Source: Methylobacillus flagellatus_A
GTDB taxonomy: Bacteria; Pseudomonadota; Gammaproteobacteria; Burkholderiales; Methylophilaceae
Assembly: GCF_031344055.1 (NCBI RefSeq)
Contig: NZ_JADBEN010000005.1
DNA length: 64,000 bases
Reading direction: 5' to 3' (one strand)
A program made the position numbers and the translations under genes. Within the stretch, counting starts at the first letter, position 1, and each line of letters begins with the position of its first letter. Positions 42,402 to 51,337 of this stretch are shown here, one piece after another. The notes below the pieces were generated by a model that had not been told where the DNA came from, did no database searches, and saw nothing but the letters and a program-made list of their open reading frames with translations.

Positions 42402-44824
42402 GCGGCCACCTCATCAGCCGGCTGTTCGACGGGAATCCGCTCTACCGTGATCTCACCGAGCAAATCGCCCAAACCCGCCGTTTGAGGCAAGGCGCCGGGA
42501 ATCCGCACGCAGCCATGCGGCACACGGATATCCGCATGCGCTTCCAGCACGGCGCTGCCTTCGCCTTGCCTGACGAGGATGCGCTCGCCTTCCTTGATGC
42601 CCAGTTTCTGCATCTGCTCAGGATGCAGCGCAGCCAGCACCGCCTTCGCTACCTGGCGCGTCTTCTGCAAAGGCGGCGAACGACGGACAATGCCGTCGGA
42701 CTGGAATTGCGGAATCTCGCCCACGCGCTGCAAATCGCTATCCAGCTTGACCTTGATCTCGACATCGATCAGCTCGCGCAGGTTGTTGTTCAAGGTGCGC
42801 CAGACAACCGCCGAAGGCTTCTCGCCGCCGAAGATCTCGTCCTTGATCTGCTCGGTGCTGTCAAAATCGAAATGACCCACGCCGGCAAGATTGCCCAATA
42901 CGCGCAGCACCTTCCAGCCGGGGCGCGCCTCGGCCAATGCCTTGGTCACGGCGGTAAAGCTCTGCACCCTGCCCTCCATGCTCATGAAAGTGCCGGAGGT
43001 TTCGGTAAACGGCGCGATGGGCAAGAGGATGTCGGCATCCCGCTCCAGCGCTTCCGACTTGTACGCGGTCAATGCCACCACGCACTCCGCCTGCTGCAAC
43101 GCATTTCTCGCCAGGCTGGGGTTATGGCAATCCAGCTCGGGCTCCACATTGACCAGCATATAGGCCTTGCGCGGCGACTCCAGCATGGTGCGGGCGTTCA
43201 GGCCGCCCGCCTTGGGCATCGCGCCGACCAGGTTGGCGCCGACGCTGTTTGCGCCGGCACTCAACACGCCGAAAGTCGCGCCGCACAAGGAGGCGATCGC
43301 TTCGGCCAGACTGAATATTTCGGTATAGCGCGGATGATGCTGGGAAATATTGCCCAGGAACACGGCGGAGCGGGGGCTGATCAAGTCCATGGTTTCGCCA
43401 TGGCCGGTCAGGCTCAACGCGATGGCGCGACTGTTGTCCCAGACCCTGACGCCTTCCAGCAATTCGCTCAAGGACTTGGGCAGGCACAGGGAAAGCCTTT
43501 CCATGCCCGAAACGGCCTTGAGTATCTGCGACAGCACATTGACCATGTCGTTCGGCGAGCAGATGGCCTTGTGCTTGATCGGGATCAAAGGGTCGTCATC
43601 CAGCGGGTTCACCACGGAAAGCTCCGCCCCGTTGGCAACCGCGCGGCGGATGCGCTGGGCCAGCAAGGGGTGTTCGTTGCGGAGGTTGCCGCCGATCACC
43701 AGGATGCGGTCCATTTCCTGCACGTCCGGGATGTTGCAACCCATCCAGATCACGCCAAGGCGCTTGCCGTCATGACGGAAGTCGGTGTGGCGCAGGCGGT
43801 AGTCGACATTGTCCGAGCCCAGGCCATGGGCGAACTTGGTGGCGAGATAAGCCTCTTCCATCGTGCTGTTGGGCGAGACCAGCACGCCCAGCGCGTCCCC
43901 GCCCTCGCTGTTCACGATATCCTTGATCTGTCCAGCGGCCAGCTCGAGCGCGGTTTTCCAGTCGGTTTCATGCCAGGCGCCATTGTGCTTGACCATGGGC
44001 ACCTTGAGCCGGTCGGGGCTGTTCAATCCTTCGTAGGAAAAACGGTCGCGGTCGGACAGCCAGCATTCGTTGATGGTTTCCTTTTCGCGCGGCAGCACGC
44101 GCAGCACCTTGCCGTCCTTGATATGCACCTCGATATGCGAGCCCAAGCCGTCATGCGGCGCAATGGAGGGACGGCGGATCAGCTCCCAGCTGCGCGCCGT
44201 GTAGCGGAACGGCTTGCTGGTCAGGGCGCCCACCGGGCAAAGGTCGATGATGTTGCCGGAAAGCTCCGAATCGACGCTTTTGTCGACATAGGCCGTGATC
44301 TCGGCATGTTCGCCGCGGTTGATCAACCCCAGTTCCATCATGCCGCCGACTTCCTTGAGGAAGCGTACGCAGCGGGTGCACTGGATGCAGCGCGTCATGT
44401 CGGTGGATACCAGGGGACCGATGTTCTTGTTGACGACGACGCGCTTTTCCTCAGTGTAGCGCGATGCGGGCGCGCCATAGGCCACCGCGATATCCTGCAG
44501 GTCGCACTCGCCGCCCTGGTCGCATATCGGGCAATCCAGCGGGTGGTTGATCAGCAGGAACTCCATCACGCTCTGCTGGGCTTCCATCGCAGCCTTGGAG
44601 CGCGTGAATATTTTCATGCCGTCGGCCACGGGTGTGGCGCAGGCTGGCAGCGGCTTGTTGAATTTCTCCACCTGCACCAGGCACATGCGGCAATTGGCGG
44701 CGACGGAAAGTTTTTTGTGATAGCAGAAGCGCGGAATGGCGATGCCCAACTGGTCGGCTGCATCGATGATGGTGGAGCCGTGCTCCACCTCGACCTGCTT
44801 GCCATCTATCTCGACATTAAGCAT
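42398..44824 (-). CDS. nuoG: NADH-quinone oxidoreductase subunit G
   Basis: An 808-residue peripheral subunit. The N-terminus has a 2Fe-2S ferredoxin domain (IPRFCYHKKLSVAANCRMC), then CPICDQGGECDLQD, CIQCTRCVRF and a 4Fe-4S domain. A molybdopterin-oxidoreductase-like region without cofactor function follows. It overlaps nuoF by 8 nt. Clusters N1b, N4 and N5 reside here. Confidence 0.97.
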   Translation of the reverse strand: MLNVEIDGKQVEVEHGSTIIDAADQLGIAIPRFCYHKKLSVAANCRMCLVQVEKFNKPLPACATPVADGMKIFTRSKAAMEAQQSVMEFLLINHPLDCPICDQGGECDLQDIAVAYGAPASRYTEEKRVVVNKNIGPLVSTDMTRCIQCTRCVRFLKEVGGMMELGLINRGEHAEITAYVDKSVDSELSGNIIDLCPVGALTSKPFRYTARSWELIRRPSIAPHDGLGSHIEVHIKDGKVLRVLPREKETINECWLSDRDRFSYEGLNSPDRLKVPMVKHNGAWHETDWKTALELAAGQIKDIVNSEGGDALGVLVSPNSTMEEAYLATKFAHGLGSDNVDYRLRHTDFRHDGKRLGVIWMGCNIPDVQEMDRILVIGGNLRNEHPLLAQRIRRAVANGAELSVVNPLDDDPLIPIKHKAICSPNDMVNVLSQILKAVSGMERLSLCLPKSLSELLEGVRVWDNSRAIALSLTGHGETMDLISPRSAVFLGNISQHHPRYTEIFSLAEAIASLCGATFGVLSAGANSVGANLVGAMPKAGGLNARTMLESPRKAYMLVNVEPELDCHNPSLARNALQQAECVVALTAYKSEALERDADILLPIAPFTETSGTFMSMEGRVQSFTAVTKALAEARPGWKVLRVLGNLAGVGHFDFDSTEQIKDEIFGGEKPSAVVWRTLNNNLRELIDVEIKVKLDSDLQRVGEIPQFQSDGIVRRSPPLQKTRQVAKAVLAALHPEQMQKLGIKEGERILVRQGEGSAVLEAHADIRVPHGCVRIPGALPQTAGLGDLLGEITVERIPVEQPADEVAA

Positions 44825-46142
44825 AGGCTACCTCTTGCTGCGCCTGGATTCGTCCTGCCAGGCCGTCCTCCACCATGCTGCGGCCATAGCGGATGTAGTA
44901 TTCGAATTCGGGGCGGAAATGCTTGATGAAGCTCAACACCGGCGTCGCGGCCGCATCGCCCAGCGCGCAAATGGTACGGCCGGAGATATTGCTGCTGACG
45001 TCGGTCAGCAAGTCCAGGTCTTCCAGCCGGCCTTGCCCGTCGACAATGCGCTTGATGACCCGGTATAGCCAACCCGTGCCTTCTCGGCACGGCGTGCATT
45101 GCCCGCAAGATTCCTCGAAGAAGAAATAGGACAAGCGCTTGAGGGTTTTCACCATGCAGGTGGTTTCGTCCATGACAATCATGGAGCCGGCGCCCAAGCT
45201 CGAACCCGCCTTGGAAAGACCATCGTAATCCATGGTCGCTCCCATGATGGCTGAAGCTGGTAAAACGGCAGTTGACGGCCCTCCGGGGATGACGGCTTTC
45301 AACTGACGCCCCTTCCATACACCTCCAGCCAGTGCCAGCAATTCAGCAAAAGGAATGCCCATGTTCACCTCGTAATTCCCGGGCTTGTCTACGTGGCCCG
45401 AGATCGAGAAGATTTTGGTTCCCCCTGAATTGGCGACACCAAGTTCCTGAAAAGCTTGGCCGCCGTGCTCCATGATCCATGGTATCGACGTGTATGACTC
45501 CGTATTGTTCACATTGGTCGGCTTGCCAAACACGCCGTAGCTGGCAGGAAAAGGCGGCTTGAACCTCGGTTGCCCTTTCTTGCCCTCTATCGACTCGATC
45601 AATGCAGTCTCCTCGCCACAGATATAAGCGCCGTAGCCGTGTACTGCATATAGATCGAAACTGAAATCGGTGCCGAACAGTCGTTCGCCGAGATAACCCG
45701 CTGCACGCGCCTCGTCGAGCGCCGCCTCGAATATCTCGTAATCCTGCCAGATTTCACCGTGAATATAGTTGTAACCCACCCGCGCGCCCAAGGTATAGGC
45801 TGCGATCGCCATGCCCTCGATGAGCTGATGCGGGTTGTAGCGGATGATGTCCCTGTCCTTGAAGGTGCCAGGCTCGCCCTCATCGGTATTGCATACCAAG
45901 TACTTGGTGCCGTCGAAATAGCGCGGCATGAAGCTCCACTTGAGGCCAGTTGGGAAACCAGCCCCGCCGCGCCCGCGCAAGCCGGAGAGCTTGACCTGGC
46001 TGATGATCTCGGTGGCCTTGACCTTCTCGGTCACCAGCCGCTTCAGCTGGGCGTAGCCGCCCACCTTGAGATAGGTATCCAGCGACGCAGGATTCTCCTG
46101 CCCGACGGTACGCAGACAAACCAGGGTTTGTGTCGCGCTCAT
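44817..46142 (-). CDS. nuoF: NADH-quinone oxidoreductase subunit F
   Basis: A 441-residue NADH-binding subunit. GRGGAGFPTGLKW is the FMN/NADH site, and the C-terminal ESCGQCTPCREG holds cluster N3. It accepts hydride from NADH. It overlaps nuoE by 4 nt and nuoG by 8 nt. Confidence 0.97.
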   Translation of the reverse strand: MSATQTLVCLRTVGQENPASLDTYLKVGGYAQLKRLVTEKVKATEIISQVKLSGLRGRGGAGFPTGLKWSFMPRYFDGTKYLVCNTDEGEPGTFKDRDIIRYNPHQLIEGMAIAAYTLGARVGYNYIHGEIWQDYEIFEAALDEARAAGYLGERLFGTDFSFDLYAVHGYGAYICGEETALIESIEGKKGQPRFKPPFPASYGVFGKPTNVNNTESYTSIPWIMEHGGQAFQELGVANSGGTKIFSISGHVDKPGNYEVNMGIPFAELLALAGGVWKGRQLKAVIPGGPSTAVLPASAIMGATMDYDGLSKAGSSLGAGSMIVMDETTCMVKTLKRLSYFFFEESCGQCTPCREGTGWLYRVIKRIVDGQGRLEDLDLLTDVSSNISGRTICALGDAAATPVLSFIKHFRPEFEYYIRYGRSMVEDGLAGRIQAQQEVAYA

Positions 46143-46618
46143 TTCTCGAGGCCCTCCAATATCTGGTCCACCTTCTCCGGCGTCAGGAACTCATGCATTT
46201 CGGTATTGTTGATATGGAACAACGGCGCCCCGCCGCAGCATCCCATGCACTCCCCTTCCTTGAGGGTAAAGCGCGCATCTGCCGTGGTTTCGTTGAAGCC
46301 GATGCCCAGGCGCTTCTGCAAATGCTCCACAATTTCGGCGGAATCGCGCAGCATGCAGGAAATATTGGTGCACACCGTGATCTTGTACTTGCCGACCGGC
46401 TCCAGCTCGTACATGTTGTAGAAGGTCGCCACCTCCAGTGCGGCAATGGCGGGAATGCCAAGGTAGTCGGCTACTTCACTGATGGTTTCCTTGGAGAGCC
46501 AGCCCTTCTCGGTCTGTGCGATCCGCAACGCGGACATCACCGCCGCCTGGCGGTGCTCCGACGGGTATTTGGTCAACTCGCAGTCGATCTTGGCTAAGGA
46601 TTCAGCAGACAAACTCAT
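46139..46618 (-). CDS. nuoE: NADH-quinone oxidoreductase subunit E
   Basis: A 159-residue thioredoxin-fold subunit with the 2Fe-2S cluster N1a ligands in CTNISCMLRD and GECMGCCGGAP. It is coupled by 4-nt overlaps to nuoD and nuoF. Confidence 0.97.
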   Translation of the reverse strand: MSLSAESLAKIDCELTKYPSEHRQAAVMSALRIAQTEKGWLSKETISEVADYLGIPAIAALEVATFYNMYELEPVGKYKITVCTNISCMLRDSAEIVEHLQKRLGIGFNETTADARFTLKEGECMGCCGGAPLFHINNTEMHEFLTPEKVDQILEGLEK

Positions 46619-47868
46619 CGGTCAATTTCTCCGAATACAATATCCTGCGTGCCGATAATCGCCACCAGGTCAGCGATCATGTGGCCGCGCGTCATTTCGT
46701 CCAGCGCAGCCAAGTGAGCAAATCCCGGCGCACGGATTTTCACGCGGTATGGCTTGTTCGCACCGTCGGAAATCAAATATATGCCGAACTCGCCCTTGGG
46801 ATGCTCGACCGCGGCATAGGCTTCGCCCGCAGGGACGTGAAAACCTTCGGTAAACAACTTGAAATGATGGATCAGCGCCTCCATGTCGTGCTTCATCTCT
46901 TCACGGGGCGGGGGCGCAACCTTGGTGTTGCCGCTGATGACCGGTCCAGGGTTCTTGCGCAGCCAGTCTATGCACTGCTTGACGATGCGGTTGGATTGGC
47001 GGAACTCCTCGATGCGCACCAGGTAGCGGTCATAGCAGTCGCCGTTCACGCCTACCGGGATATCGAAATCGAGCCGGTCGTACACCTCGTAAGGCTGCTT
47101 CTTGCGCAAATCCCAGGCAAAACCGCTGCCGCGCAGCATCGGCCCGGTCAACCCCAGCGCCAAGGCGCGCTCGGGCGACACCACGCCTATGCCCACGGTA
47201 CGCTGTTTCCAGATGCGGTTGTCCGTCAGCAATGTTTCATATTCATCGACATAGGCCGGAAAGCGGTCGGTGAAATCCTCGATGAAATCCAGTAGCGAAC
47301 CCTGGCGGTTCTCGTTGAGCTGCTTGACGTCTTCCTTGCTGCGCACCGCCGATTCCTCATACTGCGGCATGCGGTCCGGTAGGTCGCGGTATACGCCGCC
47401 TGGGCGGTAATAGGCCGCATGCATGCGCGCGCCGGATACCGCTTCGTAGCAATCGAACAGATCTTCGCGTTCACGGAACGCATAGAGGAACACCGTCATC
47501 GCGCCTACGTCCAACGCATGCGCGCCCAGCCAGAGCAGGTGGTTGAGGATGCGGGTAATCTCGTCGAACATGACGCGGATGTACTGCGCGCGCAAAGGCA
47601 CTTCCAGCCCGAGCAGTTTCTCGATCGCCATGACGTAGGCATGCTCGTTAGCCATCATGGACACATAATCAAGCCGATCCATGTAAGGCACGGACTGCAG
47701 GTAGGTGCGGTTCTCAGCGAGCTTTTCCGTCCCGCGGTGCAACAGGCCGATATGCGGGTCGGCGCGCTGGATCACCTCGCCGTCAAGCTCCAGCACCAGC
47801 CGCAACACGCCGTGCGCCGCAGGGTGCTGCGGGCCAAAATTCATGGTGTAATTCCTGATTTCAGCCAT
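46615..47868 (-). CDS. nuoD: NADH-quinone oxidoreductase subunit D
   Basis: A 417-residue subunit related to the large subunit of NiFe hydrogenases. The N-terminal FGPQHPAAHGVLRL carries the quinone-site His; other signatures are HIGLLHRGTEKL and RVMFDEITRILNHLLWLG. It forms the quinone head-group site with NuoB. It overlaps nuoC by 8 nt. Confidence 0.97.
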   Translation of the reverse strand: MAEIRNYTMNFGPQHPAAHGVLRLVLELDGEVIQRADPHIGLLHRGTEKLAENRTYLQSVPYMDRLDYVSMMANEHAYVMAIEKLLGLEVPLRAQYIRVMFDEITRILNHLLWLGAHALDVGAMTVFLYAFREREDLFDCYEAVSGARMHAAYYRPGGVYRDLPDRMPQYEESAVRSKEDVKQLNENRQGSLLDFIEDFTDRFPAYVDEYETLLTDNRIWKQRTVGIGVVSPERALALGLTGPMLRGSGFAWDLRKKQPYEVYDRLDFDIPVGVNGDCYDRYLVRIEEFRQSNRIVKQCIDWLRKNPGPVISGNTKVAPPPREEMKHDMEALIHHFKLFTEGFHVPAGEAYAAVEHPKGEFGIYLISDGANKPYRVKIRAPGFAHLAALDEMTRGHMIADLVAIIGTQDIVFGEIDR

Positions 47869-48454
47869 GATGGAAGCCTTCTTCGCGGATCACCCTGGGC
47901 ACATTGTTGCGCGGGTCTATCGTCACCGGCTGATAGATCACGCGCTGCTGCTCGGGGTCGTAGCGCATTTCCACATTGCCTATCATCGGGAAATCCTTAC
48001 GGAACGGGTGGCCGACAAAACCGTAATCCGTCAGCAAGCGGCGCAGGTCGGGATGGCCTTCGTACATAATGCCGAACAAATCGAAGGACTCGCGCTCGAA
48101 CCAATTGGCCGCCGGCCAGACATCCACCACGGTAGGCAATACCGGGAAATCATCGTCCAGGGCGAACACACGCAGGCGCAGCCGCTGGTTCAAGCTGACA
48201 GAAAGAAAATGGTATACCGTGGCATAGCGCAGGCCGGACCACGAACCTTCGCCGTAATCGGCATAATCGACGCCGCACAGGTCGATCAATTGCTCGAACT
48301 TCAATAGTTTGTGATCGCGCAGCAGGTTGGCCACCTCCAGCAAGCATGGCGCTTTGCACTCGATCGTGATTTCGCCTCCATCTTCCTTGAGGCGGGTCAT
48401 GCTTTCCCCGAGCACTTGCTGCAAGTTCTGCTTTAATTGTTCCAGGCGCGTCAT
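47861..48454 (-). CDS. nuoC: NADH-quinone oxidoreductase subunit C
   Basis: A 197-residue hydrophilic subunit with the 30-kDa signature ERESFDLFGIMYEGHPDLRR. It is separate from nuoD, unlike the fused E. coli NuoCD. It lies 11 nt after nuoB. Confidence 0.96.
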   Translation of the reverse strand: MTRLEQLKQNLQQVLGESMTRLKEDGGEITIECKAPCLLEVANLLRDHKLLKFEQLIDLCGVDYADYGEGSWSGLRYATVYHFLSVSLNQRLRLRVFALDDDFPVLPTVVDVWPAANWFERESFDLFGIMYEGHPDLRRLLTDYGFVGHPFRKDFPMIGNVEMRYDPEQQRVIYQPVTIDPRNNVPRVIREEGFHHG

Positions 48455-48465
48455 TGTGTCGGCTC

Positions 48466-48942
48466 TCAGCGGGCTATCGTATTGGTACGCTTAATCTTGT
48501 TCTGCAATTGGATGATGCCGTAGAGCAAGGCCTCGGCAGTCGGCGGGCAGCCTGGGACGTAGACGTCCACGGGCACGATACGGTCGCACCCGCGCACGAC
48601 GGCATAGGAATAGTGATAATAACCGCCGCCATTGGCGCAAGAACCCATCGAGATCACCCAGCGCGGCTCGGCCATCTGGTCATAGACCTTGCGCAATGCC
48701 GGCGCCATCTTGTTGACCAGCGTGCCTGCCACGATCATGACATCGGACTGCCGGGGGCTGGGACGGAACACGATGCCGAAACGGTCAAGGTCGTAGCGCG
48801 CCGCGCCGGCATGCATCATTTCCACCGCGCAGCAAGCCAGCCCGAACGTCATCGGCCACAAGGAGCCGGTGCGGGTATAGTTGATCACCGTATCCAGCGT
48901 GGTGGTCACAAAGCCTTTTTCGAGTACGCCTTCAATGCTCAT
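48466..48942 (-). CDS. nuoB: NADH-quinone oxidoreductase subunit B
   Basis: A 158-residue subunit with cluster N2 ligands, including adjacent cysteines in GLACCAVEMMH, then GSCANGGGYYHYSY and VPGCPPTAEALLYG. N2 donates electrons to quinone. It lies 13 nt after nuoA. Confidence 0.97.
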   Translation of the reverse strand: MSIEGVLEKGFVTTTLDTVINYTRTGSLWPMTFGLACCAVEMMHAGAARYDLDRFGIVFRPSPRQSDVMIVAGTLVNKMAPALRKVYDQMAEPRWVISMGSCANGGGYYHYSYAVVRGCDRIVPVDVYVPGCPPTAEALLYGIIQLQNKIKRTNTIAR

Positions 48943-48955
48943 GCCAGATTACCTC

Positions 48956-49312
48956 TTACTCCCATTCCAGCGCCCCCTTCATCCATTCATAGACGAAACC
49001 CACGACCAGTATCCCAAGGAAGACCATCATCGCCAGAAAGCCGAACAGGCCGATTTCCTGCAATACGACGGCCCAAGGGAAAAGAAAGGCGATTTCAAGG
49101 TCGAACAGGATGAACAGGATGGCAACCAAGTAGTAGCGCACGTCGAATTTCATACGCGCATCTTCGAACGCTTCAAAGCCGCATTCGTAAGGAGAATTCT
49201 TTTCGGCATCAGGACGGTTGGGAGAAACCAGCTTGCCAAGCACAATAGGAGCGACACCGACACCAAGACCCACAATGATGAACAGCAATATCGGGAAGTA
49301 GTTCTCCAGCAC
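48956..49312 (-). CDS. nuoA: NADH-quinone oxidoreductase subunit A
   Basis: A 118-residue three-helix subunit. The start is GTG 49312, with AGGG seven bases upstream. The signature SPYECGFEAFEDARMKFDVR is the quinone-proximal loop of the family. It is the first gene of the nuo operon; a promoter candidate lies at about 49408. Confidence 0.96.
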   Translation of the reverse strand: MLENYFPILLFIIVGLGVGVAPIVLGKLVSPNRPDAEKNSPYECGFEAFEDARMKFDVRYYLVAILFILFDLEIAFLFPWAVVLQEIGLFGFLAMMVFLGILVVGFVYEWMKGALEWE

Positions 49313-49692
49313 GTTCTAACCCTATACAAATCAGCCTTGAGGAAATCAAGTTCATTCAACTTGACAGCGGTAACGATGCATTCATCATACCCCGCATTTG
49401 TTAATGAATTGTAACATGAAAATTACAACTAAACAGCCCGGAATGCCGCCACAGGGGCTGATTTTACCATTAGCAATTGTTTCATATGATATTTAGTTGC
49501 AAATAACCTTATAAAACCAGGGTTAAAATGAAATCAAATTAACTTTTTGTTACAAAAATAACCCCACAAGATACAGGTTATACCCGCAAAAACCTCAATA
49601 GTTCACAGGGATTTCAATTTATTCGTACAAGACGAAAAACGACAGGATTTCCAGACGCCAGCCCGCAAAGCATCGAACACTTCAAAAGATCA
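49313..49692. other. AT-rich spacer upstream of nuoA
   Basis: A gene-free, AT-rich stretch of about 380 nt. It holds a candidate nuo promoter near 49408-49416 and short A/T runs. I see no other gene or repeat in it. Confidence 0.6.
49408..49416 (-). promoter_or_regulatory. Candidate extended -10 promoter of the nuo operon
   Basis: On the minus strand TGTTACAAT fits an extended -10 element (TGn followed by TACAAT). The -35 region is weak. Transcription would begin near 49401, about 90 nt before nuoA. Confidence 0.35.
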
Positions 49693-49911
49693 TCAAGCAT
49701 CAAGAAAAAGTGATTCAGCGGCAACAATACTTCCTGTTGCAACACCGCCTAAAGAGGGAAGGCGGGACGAAGGACAGACCGGAAACATCAAGAAAAAACA
49801 GGCCCGGAGGGCCTGTATGAGTTTGGAAGATTCAATGCGTGCAATCGCATTGATGAACATGGTATTGCCGCCATATTTCACTTGAATGAAACAAGGACTA
49901 GTCCATTTCAT
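49693..49911 (-). CDS. Small ORF with PqqA-like N-terminus, function uncertain
   Basis: A 72-codon frame from ATG 49911. Residues 1-8 read MKWTSPCF, the typical start of the PQQ precursor PqqA, and YGGNTMFIN follows where PqqA has an aromatic-Gly-x-Glu-Val-Thr-Met-Tyr core. The Glu and Tyr that are cross-linked to make PQQ are missing, and one residue is deleted. A strong intrinsic terminator lies across codons 32-40, so most mRNAs would end before the stop codon. It may be a decayed pqqA copy, a divergent peptide, or chance. The ribosome site is weak. Confidence 0.35.
   Translation of the reverse strand: MKWTSPCFIQVKYGGNTMFINAIARIESSKLIQALRACFFLMFPVCPSSRLPSLGGVATGSIVAAESLFLDA
49793..49816 (-). 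terminator. Intrinsic terminator inside the small ORF
   Basis: ACAGGCCC-GGA-GGGCCTGT is an 8-bp perfect stem with a 3-nt loop; on the minus strand it runs into six T's. No other minus-strand gene precedes it except the PqqA-like ORF, so some short transcript must start upstream, between about 49815 and 49966. Confidence 0.8.
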
Positions 49912-49964
49912 CAAGCAAACAACTGCCGCCTCGCATGGCCTTCTTAACAGCAATTAAGGCCAAT

Positions 49965-50000
49965 AAAAAACCCGCGCAACACTAGGTTAATGCGGGTTTT
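49965..50000. terminator. Terminator after tRNA-Leu
   Basis: AAAACCCGC (49967-49975) pairs with GCGGGTTTT (49992-50000); on the minus strand it ends in a T run. It lies 23 nt past the tRNA-Leu 3' end and closes the tpiA-secG-tRNA unit. Confidence 0.85.
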
Positions 50001-50022
50001 ACGATCGATTTCTCGATTTATT

Positions 50023-50107
50023 TGGTGCCGACGGTGAGACTCGAACTCACACGGCTTTCGCCACTACCCCCTCAAGATAGCGTGTCTACCAATTCCACCA
50101 CGACGGC
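50023..50107 (-). tRNA. tRNA-Leu (anticodon GAG)
   Basis: An 85-nt class II tRNA on the minus strand. The acceptor stem GCCGTCG pairs with CGTCGGC (one G-T mismatch tolerated), the anticodon loop TTGAGGG carries GAG, there is a long variable arm (TGGCGAAAGCCGT), the T arm has GTTCGAGTC, and CCA is encoded. The order secG-tRNA-Leu-nuoA is common in betaproteobacteria. Confidence 0.95.
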
Positions 50108-50134
50108 AATGGGCTCACGCCCGAAAACTTTTAA

Positions 50135-50470
50135 TTACTGAGGTACGTCCTTTGCCGATGTAGGTTCAGCAGGCTTGGGCACATCAGAAACAGGAGCGGA
50201 TTTTACCACGGACTTCTGCACCACGCTGCCTTGTTCAGAACGGTGGCTGGCCAAGTATGCAAGGCTCATGCTGGTCACGAAAAAGATCGCGACGCAGATG
50301 GCGGTTGCACGGCTCATGAAGTTGGATGAGCCGCTGACACCAAACAGGCTGCCCGAAGCGCCGCTACCAAACGCAGCGCCCATGTCGGCACCCTTGCCAT
50401 GCTGCAACAATACCAAGCCCACTACGCCCAGCGCTGCGATCACATGAATGACGGTTACGATTGTTTCCAT
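50135..50470 (-). CDS. secG: Preprotein translocase subunit SecG
   Basis: A 111-residue protein with two membrane helices (VIHVIAALGVVGLVLL and ATAICVAIFFVTSMSLAYL) joined by a Gly/Ser-rich loop (GAAFGSGASGSLFGVSGSSN), the standard SecG layout. A Pro/Lys/Ala tail follows. It assists SecYE in protein export. It is 33 nt after tpiA and 27 nt before the tRNA-Leu gene. Confidence 0.95.
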   Translation of the reverse strand: METIVTVIHVIAALGVVGLVLLQHGKGADMGAAFGSGASGSLFGVSGSSNFMSRATAICVAIFFVTSMSLAYLASHRSEQGSVVQKSVVKSAPVSDVPKPAEPTSAKDVPQ

Positions 50471-50503
50471 TTTCTCTTTTAAATCCCCTGCCCGGCTGTA
50501 GAA

Positions 50504-51256
50504 TCAGCAAGCAGCGCGACAAATTCTTTCAAAATCATCGGCATCCAAAGAACACCTGCCGATCAATCCGCCGTCTATATCCGGCATAGACAGCAATTGT
50601 GCCGCATTTCTCGGATTTACGCTACCCCCATAGATGATTCTTACGCTTTCCGCCGCCCCGGGATGCATGGCGGCAACACGCTCGCGAATGAAGGAATGCG
50701 CAGTGCGCGCCTGCTCCGGCGAAGCCGTCTTGTTGGTCCCGATCGCCCATACGGGTTCGTAGGCGATCACGGCCTGGTCGAGCAAGGCGCCGCCCGAGAC
50801 AGAAATGATGGCGTCGAGCTGGTTGGCGATCGCATACTCCATGACCCCCGATTCGCGCTCCTGCAGGGTCTCCCCGACGCAAAAAATGGGCGTGATGCCG
50901 TACTGCTTGGCAATGGCGAACTTGTCGGCGATGTTGGCATTGCTCTCGCAATAGGCGTCGCTGCGCTCCGAATGCCCGACGATGACGTAGCTGGCGCCAA
51001 ACTCCTTGAGCATGGCGGCGCTGACTTCGCCGGTATAGGCGCCATTCTCGTGCTTGGCCACATTCTGCGCGCCCCAGGCGATATTGGTGTTGCTGAGCAT
51101 TTCCTGGGCCTGGAACAAGTAGGGATAAGGGACGCAGACGGCGATATCCACATGGCCGACATCCCGCAAGCCGCGCACGAGCGCTTCCAGCAACCTTTTG
51201 TTCTGAGCAAGGTTGCCATTCATTTTCCAGTTGCCGACAACCAGCTTGCGACGCAT
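50504..51256 (-). CDS. tpiA: Triosephosphate isomerase
   Basis: A 250-residue TIM barrel. The N-terminus RRKLVVGNWKMNGN holds Asn and Lys of the active site, VIVGHSERS carries the catalytic His, and AYEPVWAIGT the catalytic Glu; GGSVNPRNA binds phosphate. It interconverts dihydroxyacetone phosphate and glyceraldehyde 3-phosphate, serving gluconeogenesis and sugar phosphate cycling (in this kind of methylotroph, linked to the ribulose monophosphate cycle). Confidence 0.97.
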   Translation of the reverse strand: MRRKLVVGNWKMNGNLAQNKRLLEALVRGLRDVGHVDIAVCVPYPYLFQAQEMLSNTNIAWGAQNVAKHENGAYTGEVSAAMLKEFGASYVIVGHSERSDAYCESNANIADKFAIAKQYGITPIFCVGETLQERESGVMEYAIANQLDAIISVSGGALLDQAVIAYEPVWAIGTNKTASPEQARTAHSFIRERVAAMHPGAAESVRIIYGGSVNPRNAAQLLSMPDIDGGLIGRCSLDADDFERICRAAC

Positions 51257-51337
51257 AAAAAACCCGAAAAGTTTACTTGATATTGTTGATCGATATTACA
51301 GTGCAGCCATTGGACCGGTCAACGCACGCGGCCCCGG

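Noticed and set aside
42482..44926. An 814-codon plus-strand frame opposite nuoG
   Set aside because: It is the complement of a well-supported complex I gene and has a biased His/Gln/Arg composition with no motif.
49912..49953. Longer start for the PqqA-like ORF
   Set aside because: The extra upstream codons have no ribosome site and place the PqqA-like MKWT start in the middle of the protein.
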